This document shows, piece by piece, positions 34,501-46,743 of a DNA stretch of 64,000 bases. The notes beneath the pieces were generated by a model. The model was not told the DNA's origin, searched no databases, and was given only the letters and a program-made list of their open reading frames with translations. The position numbers and the translations under genes were made by a program. The stretch is from Toxonevra muliebris (lineage: Eukaryota > Arthropoda > Insecta > Diptera > Pallopteridae): assembly GCA_963691655.1 (NCBI GenBank), contig OY829326.1:53251776-53315775 (forward strand), given 5' to 3'. Each line of letters begins with the position of its first letter. Position 1 is the stretch's first letter.

Positions 34501-35430
34501 GCGTCGAATTAGCTGGAGATGAACAATCCCATAGCGCAACAGTAAATTCAAATGGTTAATAAATAACTTTTTCCGCTATAGATTATCAAAACTCCTAATT
34601 TTGATATCTCCTCCATGTTTCAAATTAAATAAAGATGTGTAAGTGCAAAACACATTACTATATATACGACCATGCTGAGTAAACGATTACGATACTTATT
34701 ATAGGGAATTTTAGAAAAACATTCCTGTTCAGAAAGTAGATGGAGTCACTTAAAATTAAAACCACCAAAGTCCACTTGATGGACTTTGATGTTGCATTCA
34801 TAATCCGTCTGTTAGAGTTCTCTCCCCTTCCAAAATTAATAAGTTTTGAATGGATTCAGCATTTCAGTGTCATGCATGCCTCACGCTTTTCGCTTCATAC
34901 ACAAATGTAAGCTTCGAACAAAAATACAAACACTTTTCAATTGAAGCATAGTTATAATCAAATTCTAATGTAATATATTTTTCTATGTGACGTGTTTTTT
35001 AAACTACGAATACATTTTAAAATTTATTTAGTGACTAAACTTTATTACGATTATAAAATCTAAAAAAAAGTGTTAGGGGAAGTAGAATAGAAATTAACAT
35101 TATCGAATTCTCAATACTTTATATAAAAGAAAGGAAATGTGTATAAGTGACATGAAAGTTTAAAAGTAAGTCTACATATAAATAAAATTGCCATATGTCA
35201 TTCAAAAAATGCAAAATAATATCAAAGAAAATTTATAAAAATATATGTATGTATGTATGCCTTATACATATTTAGGATTTATGGCAAACTTTGCACACAT
35301 ATACTTTGCATATCTGTATATATGTATGTATTTGCATTAGAAGCAACACTGAACAATATTTGGATATCGTATATAGAGGTAAATTAAGCGTCCATTTTTA
35401 TGAGTTGCGATTGCAATTACTTTTCTTGTC
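31561..35430. other. Intergenic DNA between Trl and Atg3; no gene seen
   Basis: Includes a GA/CT-rich stretch (about 33178-33225, 'cttcctctctccttctctcttgctc'), which could be another upstream Trl promoter region, and (TATG)n microsatellites near 35250 and 35320. A 9-bp perfect hairpin lies at 34766-34788. No convincing reading frame. Confidence 0.4.
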
Positions 35431-36693
35431 TTATGACATTGTAAAGTTTTGTGTGAAGTCGTATTCAATAGTTGGAATAACAGTTTGTACAAATTTCAAG
35501 AATATAATCAAATACAAATGTACGCCCAATTCACCGCCACCTTCTTCCACAGTTTGTATAATCTTTTTCATGATATCTGCATGACGACAAGGGTGTACAG
35601 ATGCCATATTGGGGCCGGGCAAATGTGGATGGCTTTCCATGGTGACTGTCTTTTTAGCGTGATCTTGTGAAACATCCTCGTACATTTGCTCAACGGTTAA
35701 GGGCTTGCGATTCTAAAATACAAAATCAAAGTATAATACATATACATACATATATCATTTAAGTATTTGTGAATACCTCATCATAGCCAACAACCCACAA
35801 TCGTGGTGTCTGATAATATTTGTCATATGTAATGTGTAGATCATAAGTTCGAGTGCGTAAGACTGAGTCGCCAGCATCGCCGCTGGCGCCGCCAGCTTCA
35901 GTTGAATTGGATGTGGTTTTCGCTGAATCTGTTGCATCTTTTTCCGGCTTTCGTACAGTTATGGCAACAGATGGATCAACCAACTGCAACATACCACTTT
36001 CTTCGAATTCATCCATATCAATTGCTTCATCATCGTCGTCATCGTCATCCTCGTCGTCGTTTCCGTTGCCTTCATTATTAGCAACCGCAGAATTTATATT
36101 TTTTAGCTTATCACTGTCAGGCGTACGCATCTCATCTTTACTATCATCCATTGTTAGCTCGCAAACCTTATCTTCCAATAAGGCAGTGCCATCCTCATTT
36201 AATTGATGTGTCTCCACCCAACCGCCATCACCTCCCTCTTCTTCTACAACCGTCTCTTCACCCACATATTCCATTTGCTTGCAACGCCTATAACATGCAA
36301 CATTACGGGTAATCAGGAATTGTTTATCTGCAAAAAGATATTTAAAACGAGTCTTAAATCGCAGGTTGGTTTAAATAGGATCAGAAAGTAAATTTATGAA
36401 GCTCGAATTCGCTAACCTTTTGGTAAGTATGGTTTCGTTTTGGATTCATCTCCCGCTGCCCACTGCCATGTTGGGCAATGGTGCACCAAATGATCACCAG
36501 CAGCCACAAATTCTTCTGGTGTCAGTACTCCAGTTTCGCGAAATTTTGATTCCTGCCAACAAAAAGACAAATGTTTCACTACTATTATACTCTGGAATGA
36601 AAAAGGATAATATCCACGCACTTTTAGCACTGGTGTCAAATATTCTGCTACATTAAGTGCCGTTCCTTTCACAGTGTTAAAAACGCTCTGCAT
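35431..36693 (-). CDS. Atg3: Atg3, E2-like conjugating enzyme for Atg8
   Basis: Four coding exons on the minus strand: 36693..36622, 36552..36417, 36327..35777, 35712..35431; sum 1041 nt, 346 aa, slightly longer than human ATG3 (314). Donors are GTGCGT, GTTAGC and GTATTC; acceptors GTTGGCAG, TTTTTGCAG and TATTTTAG. Atg3 accepts Atg8 from Atg7 and transfers it to phosphatidylethanolamine in autophagosome formation. Visible: N-terminal amphipathic helix ([20 protein letters not shown]), [39 protein letters not shown], an acidic Asp/Glu insert (about residues 140-165) that differs in length between species, [20 protein letters not shown], and the active-site block [20 protein letters not shown] with catalytic Cys295. 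The end [14 protein letters not shown]...[10 protein letters not shown] is the family's C-terminus with a final Ser. It is divergent to dbo. Nothing looks broken. Confidence 0.97.
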
Positions 36694-37707
36694 GTTTATG
36701 AAACTTTCTCTTTGATTTTCTTCTAGAATTACTAAAAAAGATTATTATTTGTTGCGAACAGCTCCACGCACTTTTTCTGCTTTCTGTACTTCTTTTATCT
36801 TAACCTTCAGTAATTTATGAAATTCCCTTTTAATTAAAACAATTTCAGCTTCCACTCTTTCTTTAAATTGTCATCGTCTGTCTGGAATCATTGTTCTTTC
36901 CCGGTTAACTGTGCAAATGTACACAGGGTGCTTACGACGTTTAATTTCTAATTGGAAATGGAATACGCTCAACAAATATTGTTCAACGATTGTTTAACTC
37001 AACAACAACCATCTTAATGACATTTGAGTCGAAGCGAAAAACCCGTAAACGCATATTAAGGAGTTTGAGTTTAAAATATTTTTAATTTTAATTCGAGTTA
37101 GGCTGTGTGCTTAAGTGTGCTTTCGAGCAGAAGGCTGCCACTCCAACCTAGGCTGTTTTTGCTGTACGCCTCTAATATATTTTTAACGATTTATGGTCTA
37201 CCCAACGGATTTCGGTTGATTTAGCTTAGAGCGTCGTAGGCACAGGGATGATTGTGATCAGCTGATTGTAAATTATTATTGTAATTATTTTGTGCGAAAG
37301 TTGAAACCATCAGTTAGGAGATTCCAGCAAACGCGTAACTCGCAAATTGCGCAAAGTATACAAGTTTACATGCTATGTGGGAACGCTTTTTTCAAAAAAC
37401 GTGGAAATTACGCAAATCGCATAATTAATTGAAAAACTAGGCTAATATAAAAGAAACAAAAATGGGTGAAATACGTCAAAAAGAGGAAAAAAATGTAACA
37501 TATTTCTGTACCAAATAATTCATACAATTGTGTAAACTTTAAGCAAATAAAATCAGTTGTAAGTTTCATAAGGTTTTTTATACATTTGCGCAAGTTGGCG
37601 AGGTCATTTGCACAAACTTATCTAGTTTGTGCAAGAAATTTTTCATACAAATTTTGACAGCTTATTTGCGAGGTGTTTGCGCGTTTGCAGGAATTCCCTA
37701 AGGCTTT
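36694..37707. other. Atg3 upstream region; no gene seen
   Basis: Contains the Atg3 5' UTR and presumably its promoter. No clear core promoter motif; no coding frame. Confidence 0.45.
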
Positions 37708-38010
37708 GGTTATATTGGGAGTATGCTCGGCGAACGCTTTGAAATTGTTGTTGCACCGAACACAAAGAGAGTGTTTTTACTCACTCTCACACCAAACACA
37801 ATATGCTCGGTGTATTGTACACCGAGCACGCCGAGTATTCAGAGTGGCAATGAGTTATTTTACAAAACAGCATCATTACATTCAAAATAATATTAAGCAA
37901 ACGAGTAAATTTTGATGAAAAGCAACTTTGCAACGAGCTGTTATAACCACCTCGATCGAGCACGGGAGAAAATGTTTTATGTTCGTCGAACACCAAGCAC
38001 CAATATAACC
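37708..38010. mobile_element. MITE-like element between Atg3 and dbo
   Basis: Ends GGTTATATTGG (37708-37718) and CCAATATAACC (38000-38010) are perfect inverted repeats; the match extends inward imperfectly (ttcg.cgaa). Inside is a perfect 11-bp palindrome arm pair, tgctcggtgta / tacaccgagca (37804-37828), and further 'gctcgg' words. About 303 bp, noncoding. Confidence 0.75.
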
Positions 38011-38030
38011 AGGCACTAAGTGTTTAAGTA

Positions 38031-38194
38031 AGTGGCTGTAACACGGGCGCAAGCATAAACGCCTGTCTGAAAGCAAGAGGTAGATAGACAGTTAGAAAGA
38101 GAGAGGAAAGTTTCTATCTTTTCCTTACTGCCTATCTTTTCTACCTCCCTCTTTTAGAGCAGCGTTCATGCTCGCGTCCTTGTCAACAGCCACT
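38031..38194. mobile_element. Small inverted-repeat element next to the preceding MITE
   Basis: Left end agtggctgtaacacgggcgc...aagcataaacgc; right end gcgttcatgctcgcgtcctt...gtcaacagccact. Inner parts 'agaggtagatagacag' and 'ctgcctatcttttctacctc' also pair. About 164 bp. A similar half-site (acgagcgcaagcatgaacg) occurs at about 26007-26025. Confidence 0.7.
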
Positions 38195-38639
38195 AGCTGT
38201 AATTAATTTGAGCGAGAAGCCAACTGAGGAAGTCTGGAAGGATCTCTGCTATTACAATGTAACAATGAAAGAATGCAGGAACATAACCCAAGACAAAATA
38301 TTTGAGAAGAAATTATTTATTATAATTTTCGCCAGTCTCCGTATGTTTGTGTTAATTTTTGTTAAAAATCGTTCACATTAATAATAATTTTCAAATCAAA
38401 ATGGCAGCTGATTGGCGTCACCGTTGCAATTGTGTTTATTGGAACGTATTTCATAGCTACAACTCAACATCTGCTTACCATCGACCGCTCTACAGTCGTA
38501 CGCCGCAATTGTAGGTAAACCATTACAGAAACATGTCACAATTCACCTCGTTAAAAATTCAATATTTACATATCATAGCGTTCACCCATTGATTTATCAT
38601 ACTACCACCTTAACCAAAATGAAGAAAAAAGGTTGACAG

Positions 38640-39128
38640 CTCACATATACTCGATTTCTTTGCAGTATGTGTGCATGTGTATTGGTGTGTGGTCGAGAAA
38701 AATACAAGAAATACGAAAAAGTTGTGAAAAATTTAATATTTTTACAAATTTTCACAATAATTTTGTGCTAAAATTAGTGGATATTTATGTAAAATGATAA
38801 CTATTAAAATAATAAACTAAAAACTGCGAAGTATATTTGCAAAAAGAAAATCAAACTGCAGAAAACTTCGATTTTCTAGTGCGTTTGCAACGTTTGAAGA
38901 GGTAGAAGTGGGAAAGTGCGACTGATTGAAAAAATTTGCAATTGCTTTTTGTTTTTTTTTTTTTAGTTTGTATAATTTGTCGAATTCCCATTTTACTGGT
39001 GAAAAATATTTTATATGTTTTAATGCTGATGCGTAACTGAGGAAGGCGCGAAAATTGCATTTTCGAAAATTTCCGCTTGTAGCTGGTGTTTTGGTTTTGG
39101 TCGTCTTCCCGTTGACAAAAGCGCTAAG
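38640..39128 (+). other. dbo: Candidate 5' noncoding exon of dbo
   Basis: A strong donor GCGCTAAG|GTAAGT (last exon base 39128) is preceded by less AT-rich sequence with no long frame. It is the best donor upstream of the dbo acceptor at 44055-44056 (GATTACAG). The transcription start is not identified; the left border is arbitrary. Confidence 0.5.
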
Positions 39129-42100
39129 GTAAGTTCGGAAAAAATGATTTCTTGGGTATATACCGATCTAAAATTTAAAACCAATACAAAGTTAGAAAAA
39201 TTAGGGAGTAATTTTAATTTGGAAGAGATAAAATGCTGGTGATGTATTTTTGTTTATTGAAAATGGGTCACGGAAACTATGACGTGTGTACGGCGGGGAA
39301 GTACACATTCAAGGCTCAGTTCACAAAATCAGTAAATATTACACCCATGACGGAGTATGTACTTATAAAAAAAAACCAAAAATAAAATTAAGCACAAGGA
39401 ATGTTAATTGAACACATTTTTGTGTACGCTGTACTTTGCTCATATTCGAAATTAATTTATGAATATCTGAGTTTTCTTTAAATACATGTGAAATCATCTA
39501 GTCGAGTTGTAAACTTTTTCGCTGACACATCGACCGTGTTTTGGCAAATGTTTACATATCCATTTTAGTATTACTATAGCCAGTTTTGGATGTCGACAAA
39601 AATATATTTTTTTTAATGTTGTAGTTACACAGATAAATTCTCTAAAAATTGGCAACAATGTGTTGATTGATAAAGGGAATAGGTTCCTGGGTGGAGCAAA
39701 GAAGAGGAAGTATCTGTGAACGTTTATTTTACAGGGAGTCTGTTTCATAAACGCTTGGTACGACATAAGAAACTATCTCTATAATGCGTGGTGTGTTAGA
39801 ACATCATGTCCACATGGAATGCATATGTTCTACTTGCTGATCGCGTAGTTTCGGAGACCATACGAAGTGATGGCATCAAGCCAAACATTCCCGCAAAACA
39901 CTTACCATGAAAGTAGCGGTAAAATAAAGTCACGCAGGCCACGATAATACGATGTTCCAAGGAACCTACTCTCCCTATCAGTTTTATCGCAAGATGTTGA
40001 ACACGTTCTAGTGCTCCTGCCCAGAAATCTATCCACGAACTCTGTCCTCTTTTAATTTCGGCTCAAACCGAAACATAATTTTAGTTATTTATTTTAATTG
40101 TGCTCATAATAATAGCAGTGGTATTACGTTCATGCCATAAATTACGAAAATAATATATTTCTCCGTTATATTGAAATAAAATTTAAATGAGAATAACACC
40201 CTGAAAGAAGCCTCAAGTATCTGAAACATTGAAACTTTTTGTTTTCAATTTTGTATAAAAATTGCAAAAAAATAGAAAGATTGCTGCTCATATAAATAGC
40301 AGTGCTCAAAAAATGGTTTCCTGACATTTCGACTTTGCAGCCGTCATTCCAGTCTCCAAATTTCCTAATATGGTTTTCCAGTAAATTTTTGAAAAATTTT
40401 TGGTAAACAATTTTCTGTATACCACTTAGCAGTTCATTTTTTATTTATTTTTTTTATTATGGTCACGGTTATCTTGGAATGAGTCAATTTCAATATCTCC
40501 ATTGCATAAAAATTATTACGTGATTTTGATGTTAATTCAAGTAAATATTTTGTATAAACCTTCGTAATAACGTCGGATGGCTTCAGACAATTGTATGAAG
40601 GCATTCTATATTACCACTTTATGCATTTTCTCATCAATTATGCATACAGAGCAAACAATTAGTATATTCGTTTGCATTTTAAATGTTTGTAGTTTTTTTT
40701 TATTATTTCTCTTCGGTGAATATTCCCTTTTGACCTAATTCATTCATTGCCGTTCTTTGTAGTTTGTGTATTCTCAAGTGCAATCGAATTCCGAATGAAG
40801 TCCCCATTTTATAGTTTTGTTTTGGATGACATTTTCATCTGTGTGAATGTATATTCACCAAGTATCTGCCTGTCAGCGCATTACTGCACGTAGTTTTGCA
40901 TGCGATCAAAATAATTTATTCACATTTCCCTTTATTCTTTTTTAAATTGCCGTTTAGTCGTCTATGAACGTACTATGAAGTGCTACGCCTTTAAATCTAT
41001 GTTTACATGTACGTAGTTGCGGTTACAAAAACTGTTACAACTTTTTTAATATACACATGTGATTATCAAACAATAAATTTACTTTGTAAATAATAGATAA
41101 CTGATAATTAATAAAGAAAACAAATTATTCTAAAGGGTTTTCATTGAAAAAAAAAAGTAGAAAAATAGCAGGTTTTTAAAAGCTACTAAATTATGCTGAT
41201 TTATTTTGTTGTATGTGATTTGATTTACAGTGGTTTAAATAATGTAATTCGTCAAAACACATTTAAAAATTTTTCCCAAAAGTAATCACTTTTTAACATT
41301 TCTATATATGTATATACTGTCTTTGGAAATCAACTAAAAATAGTAAAATGATTTATTTTGCATTTGAAATGAGAAATTTACCTAGATAAAATAACAAACT
41401 TGAATATACATATTTTTAAGAGGGTGAGCAAACTTTTGTAAAAAAAACCATACGGATAAATATTCAAAATTCAACAAAAAATTCACATTTTCTACATTTC
41501 GCTGTTTTTAACTGTATCAAATACATTCGATCCCAGGTAAAAATTATTGCTCATGATGTGGCGTAGAAATACTTTTAATTTTGTTTTACACCTGGTTACC
41601 TTATTTTCTCGGGGTAAGTCAAAAAATACTACACCCTCTATAAAACTCGTAAACAAAAATACGAATTATCGGTGTTTTTCAATTTATTTAATAGAAAGAA
41701 ATAGACAGTTATTCATTTAGTTTTTTAGGAGACTATGAAAATTAAATCTAGAGGTTAATTTTCAAAGTCATGACTTAAGTTCATGTCAATTTCGTTATTT
41801 GAAGTTATATATAAACAGGTTAATGAACAAATGTAGTCATCACAACAACAATGTATATATAGACGGGCAAATCAGACGGCCGTTTCGGAATCCGCCACAA
41901 TTCCTCATCAGTGATCTTAATGATAGTTCTTAATCTTTCAATATCCTATATAAGCTACTAATATTTGAAATCATAACCCAGAATTACGGATTTGATTCCA
42001 AATATCTTCACTGAATAGAGATATTGAAAGAAACTACCACTACCGTTCTATACACTTATGTTGTTGTTTTTTCCCCATTGTCTGCATAACAGTTCGTTAT

Positions 42101-44056
42101 TTGAAAGTCTAGTACATGGGAGAGTGTGTGTGTTTGTGAGAAAATGATTCTATTCATTTAGCTGAAATATGTATGTAAATATAGATGTGTACAAATATTG
42201 GACACCATTAAAAACTAAGTTTTAAAAAAGTCTATAATTTTTTGTTAAGGTATCTTGTCCACCACGAAAACACAAAAAAATTCATCAAAAAAAGTGAATG
42301 GAAAGCGTAGCCGTAGCTGCCTACTATGATTAATTTTTTTTCGAACAATAGTTCCATAGAAATTTGCTTTGTATTACGAATTATAAGAGGTTTTCAACAA
42401 TCAATTACGATTTAAAAGAGGTTAAATAGACCTTGTATTTGAAAGAAAAATACGAATTTCGCTAACGGGACTAGAATGTAGGGAATTTTCGCGAATTAAA
42501 GCGATTTTTTCAAGGGGGCAACAGTTTGCAACGAATTATTGAGATTTTCGAAGTAACGGGGTACAAATTATCGCGATTCTACTGTACTAACATTTCTTAT
42601 TGAAAATTATGTTTTCAAAATTTAATCATGGCATCTAGTACCGGGTCAAAATGAGTTAACTTATTCATCCATATATCATGGTTAGGAAAGTGGTATCGGT
42701 ACTCGATACTTTTACCCCGACACCTGATACTTTTTTACTCAATACACATTGAGTACATTGACGCTGGTATCGAAGTTCCAGAGGAAAAATTAGTACTAAA
42801 AATGGAAATGCAACAAAATTAAACAGTATAACTTGTTCTGTTTTGAATATACATATGTATGTATAATCCGATGATGCTAATTTATATTTAGAGAAACATA
42901 CTATAAATTGTTGAACAGGGAATTGGTCGGCAATTAATTCTCTTAATTAAAGTCAGAAAAAACTAACAAACATTCCAAAAATGGTTTAGGGGGTCTCAAG
43001 TCTATTCATATTCTATTCATTCAATACCTTAATTCCAACGGCATCTGCTGGGTACAAAATAAAAAAAAACGTGCCTTCTAGTGCCCAAAAAAAAAAAAAA
43101 AAAAACAGAAGTGCTCTTTCCGAATCTATGGTGTAAATCTTATAGCGTTTTTTTTTTCTCTCAAAAAAATTCTTCATTTTTTCTGCCCTCTTTGTTAGTT
43201 CTCAATTTTTCTTTTCTGCATTTTGTAAGGGCAGAATTTTTTTCAAGAAAAGAAAACGCTATTAGCTTGATAGCTCTTATGGTTCCGGAGATCATTCGTA
43301 AAAAACAAATGCACCATCGATTATTTATATAAAGATGAGTTCCAAGCTATTGCATTTTCAAAATTTCACATTTATAAGAGGTAGGCGTGGCAATAGTCGG
43401 ATTAAAAAATTTTCATGCAGAGTCAATAAGGTCTTAAACTGACTCAGAATACCAATTTTTGTTTGATTACCATTTCAAATGGAGCAAATAAAATGCCTAG
43501 AATAATTACTTATGATTTTGACAAATTCTATGTGATGACATATTTTTGCTCTTTTTTCAAGATGTGGCAAAAAGTTGCAAAATCTTTTTACAATATTTTA
43601 AAGAAGATACTTTACGAAGTATGATTGTTTTTATAATATAAATCTTTTCTCTTTCTGATGTATCATAGACATCACAGGAATATATAAAAATTAAAAAGGA
43701 AGACTGCAGCTTTGCCTTCTGCACTTACAAAAATTCTTTTGTGTACCGTTTCTAATGCCTTTATTATTTAGGAAAAACAAATACACCGGTGATTGTAAAA
43801 AATAATAATTATGACTTGGCTAACTTTTGTTATTCAGGTTTCATTTCTTCGTAGGAATAGTTATTTCCACACAAGCGGGTATTTGCGTTAAAAGAAACAC
43901 AGTTCGTGACGAACTGATCAAAGGTTTTCTGGGTTATATTGAAATCTAATATTATGATAATAATATAATAATTTGATTTCTCATAGCTAACTTCTTCCTT
44001 CAATTCAGTCATATTTATTTAACACTTTTTCCCCCTTTTCTTTTCCTTGATTACAG
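39129..44056. other. Presumed first intron of dbo, 4.9 kb
   Basis: AT-rich. It contains a possible repeat fragment at 39880-39950 resembling 60490-60540, a hairpin at 43141-43272, and A runs near 43085-43100. No coding frame is convincing. Confidence 0.5.
43141..43272. repeat. Short foldback sequence in dbo intron
   Basis: tatagcgttttttttttctc at the left pairs with gaaaagaaaacgctattag at the right, and the inner 'aaaaaaattct...ctgccc' pairs with 'gggcagaatttttttc'. Probably a small MITE or the remains of one. Confidence 0.6.
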
Positions 44057-44110
44057 ATAGACGCGGTGTGGGGTTGGGCATCTGCCCCGCTGCGTTTAGC
44101 GGCAAATAGA

Positions 44111-46743
44111 ATGGGCGATCCGTTGCTGCCTGGTGCAGCTGGTGGGGCGGGCGCCACAGCGGGTGCAGTTGATAGACCGCCATCACCGGCACGACTTTCG
44201 CATACTTCCGAGAAGCATCCGAAGGTTACGTTATCCGAATTGAATATGTTACGTCGCCATCGTGAGCTGTGCGACGTTGTACTAAATGTTGGTGGGCGTA
44301 AAATTTTCGCACATCGTGTTATACTCTCTGCGTGTAGCCCTTATTTCCGAGCTATGTTCACTGGTGAACTGGAAGAATCACGTCAAACTGAAGTGACCAT
44401 ACGTGATATCGATGAGAATGCCATGGAGCTGTTAATTGACTTTTGTTATACGGCACACATTATTGTTGAGGAATCAAATGTGCAGACACTACTGCCAGCT
44501 GCATGTTTACTTCAATTGGTCGAAATTCAAGATATTTGCTGTGAATTTCTTAAGCGTCAGCTGGATCCCACAAATTGCTTGGGCATACGTGCCTTTGCCG
44601 ATACTCATTCTTGTCGCGAATTGCTGCGCATCGCTGACAAATTTACACAACACAATTTCCAGGAGGTCATGGAAAGTGAGGAGTTTCTACTGTTGCCGGT
44701 CGGGCAATTGGTGGATATCATTTGCAGTGATGAGTTAAATGTACGCTCGGAGGAGCAAGTATTCAATGCGGTGATGTCATGGTTAAAGTATAATGTTGCT
44801 GATCGTCGACAACACTTGGCACAGGTACTGCAGCATGTACGCCTTCCGTTGCTCTCGCCGAAATTCCTTGTTGGTACAGTGGGTTCTGACTTGCTTGTAC
44901 GTTCCGATGAAGCCTGCCGTGATCTGGTCGATGAGGCTAAAAATTATTTATTGCTTCCACAAGAGCGTCCGCTTATGCAGGGACCACGTACACGTCCACG
45001 CAAGCCCACACGTCGTGGTGAGGTGCTGTTTGCTGTGGGCGGTTGGTGTTCCGGTGATGCTATTGCTTCAGTGGAGCGTTTCGATCCGCAGACAAATGAT
45101 TGGAAAATGGTTGCACCCATGAGTAAACGTCGTTGCGGTGTAGGCGTTGCTGTGCTCAATGACTTACTTTATGCTGTGGGTGGGCATGATGGTCAAAGCT
45201 ACTTAAATAGCATTGAACGCTATGATCCGCAAACAAATCAATGGTCTTGCGATGTGGCACCAACAACTTCTTGTCGCACCAGTGTTGGTGTAGCAGTGCT
45301 CGATGGTTTTCTATATGCTGTTGGTGGACAAGATGGTGTACAATGCTTGAATCATGTCGAACGTTACGATCCAAAGGAGAATAAATGGTCCAAGGTATCT
45401 ACATACTTGTTACTTATTTACTATTTTATTAAAGCAAAAATTATTTTAGGTTGCTCCAATGACAACACGCCGTTTAGGGGTGGCTGTTGCCGTACTCGGT
45501 GGGTATCTGTATGCAATTGGTGGTTCTGATGGTCAATGCCCACTCAATACTGTTGAACGTTATGACCCCAGGTAGCTTGAATTTTACTATAATTTTTATT
45601 ATCAGAAATAAATCTACTTTTTCATTTTAATACAGGCAAAATAAATGGTGCGCTGTCAATCCAATGTCCACACGGCGCAAACATTTAGGCTGTGCTGTTT
45701 TTAATAATTATATTTATGCTGTTGGTGGACGTGATGATTGCATGGAATTATCATCTGCAGAACGCTATAACCCGCACACGAATACATGGAGCCCAATTGT
45801 CGCTATGACATCAAGACGTAGTGGTGTAAGTGTGAAATTTTGAAATATATTTGCAATAGTTATGTAATATTTTGTACATCAATTATTTTAGGTTGGCTTA
45901 GCAGTTGTTAATGGACAATTATATGCTGTCGGTGGTTTCGATGGTTCAGCTTATTTAAAAACTATTGAAGTTTACGATCCAGAAACGAATCAATGGAGAT
46001 TATGCGGATGTATGAACTATAGACGTTTAGGTGGTGGAGTTGGCGTTATGAGAGCGCCGCAGACTGAAAACTATATGTGGTAAGTGTTTTTAATTAGTTA
46101 GGCTTAGATTGAGTCAGATGCAGTATCTGTTTGTAATTATACGACTGAAAAGTACAATCAGCTCTAAAAAGTCTATCTGGTAGCAGATTATCTCTTTTTT
46201 ATATTCACTTTGTGAGGTTAAGGTACAACCGCAGATCTCATCAAGATCTATCCTCAGTCCTTTCATGTCCGCAACTCCCTCACGAGAGTAATGTCCTCTT
46301 GAGATTTAGATAAGTTTTTGCTTACTTACTTGAATAATGTTTATCGCTCTACATGATTCGTTCATCGCTACTAATTCTGTCACAAATTAACTACCCGTGT
46401 CAGGTAGGCGTAGAGATTCACAAGCAATCGGTGGAGATTTTCGTGATGAAACTACTCCCCATCAGATTGTGCTTCCATGGTATTTGGAAAATTTTAATCT
46501 GGGGGTTAGGTAATCTGTATTTAAATTGGTAGTTATAGTAGGCAACTGAGAAACGACCACGTCCATCTGCAGTGAATGTAGGGCTCATGAAATGCCGATA
46601 CAATTTCGATGTTTTTCTTAATTTTTTTTTTTTTTTTTGTGAAGTTTATACTAGTATTTAATTTATTTTTAATGTGTATCTTTAATTAATAATAATATTT
46701 TCCATCTTTGCTTTTTAGGATACGAAAAGATTCCGTTGTTTGA
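44111..46743 (+). CDS. dbo: diablo (dbo), BTB-BACK-Kelch adaptor of Cul3 ubiquitin ligase
   Basis: Five coding exons: 44111..45394, 45450..45571, 45636..45825, 45892..46079, 46719..46743; sum 1809 nt, 602 aa, close to Drosophila diablo (about 620) and vertebrate KLHL20. ATG 44111 is chosen because MGDPLLPG is the conserved start; a GTG-led extension upstream is 5' UTR. BTB about residues 43-155 ([20 protein letters not shown]), BACK about 160-270 ([20 protein letters not shown]), then six Kelch repeats about 310-590, each with the GG doublet and the spaced Tyr and Trp (for example [20 protein letters not shown]). BTB recruits Cul3 and the Kelch propeller binds substrate; diablo was first described as a Drosophila neuromuscular synapse regulator. 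The last exon adds only WIRKDSVV after YMW; retaining the last intron would give a stop right after YMW. AATAAA-type signals follow at about 46779 and 46795. Confidence 0.95.

Noticed and set aside
43081..43332. Plus-strand 83-codon frame starting with poly-Lys
   Set aside because: Lies across an A run and a foldback sequence; low complexity.
44436..45374. Extra frames on both strands within dbo
   Set aside because: Shadows of the strongly coding dbo exons in other frames.
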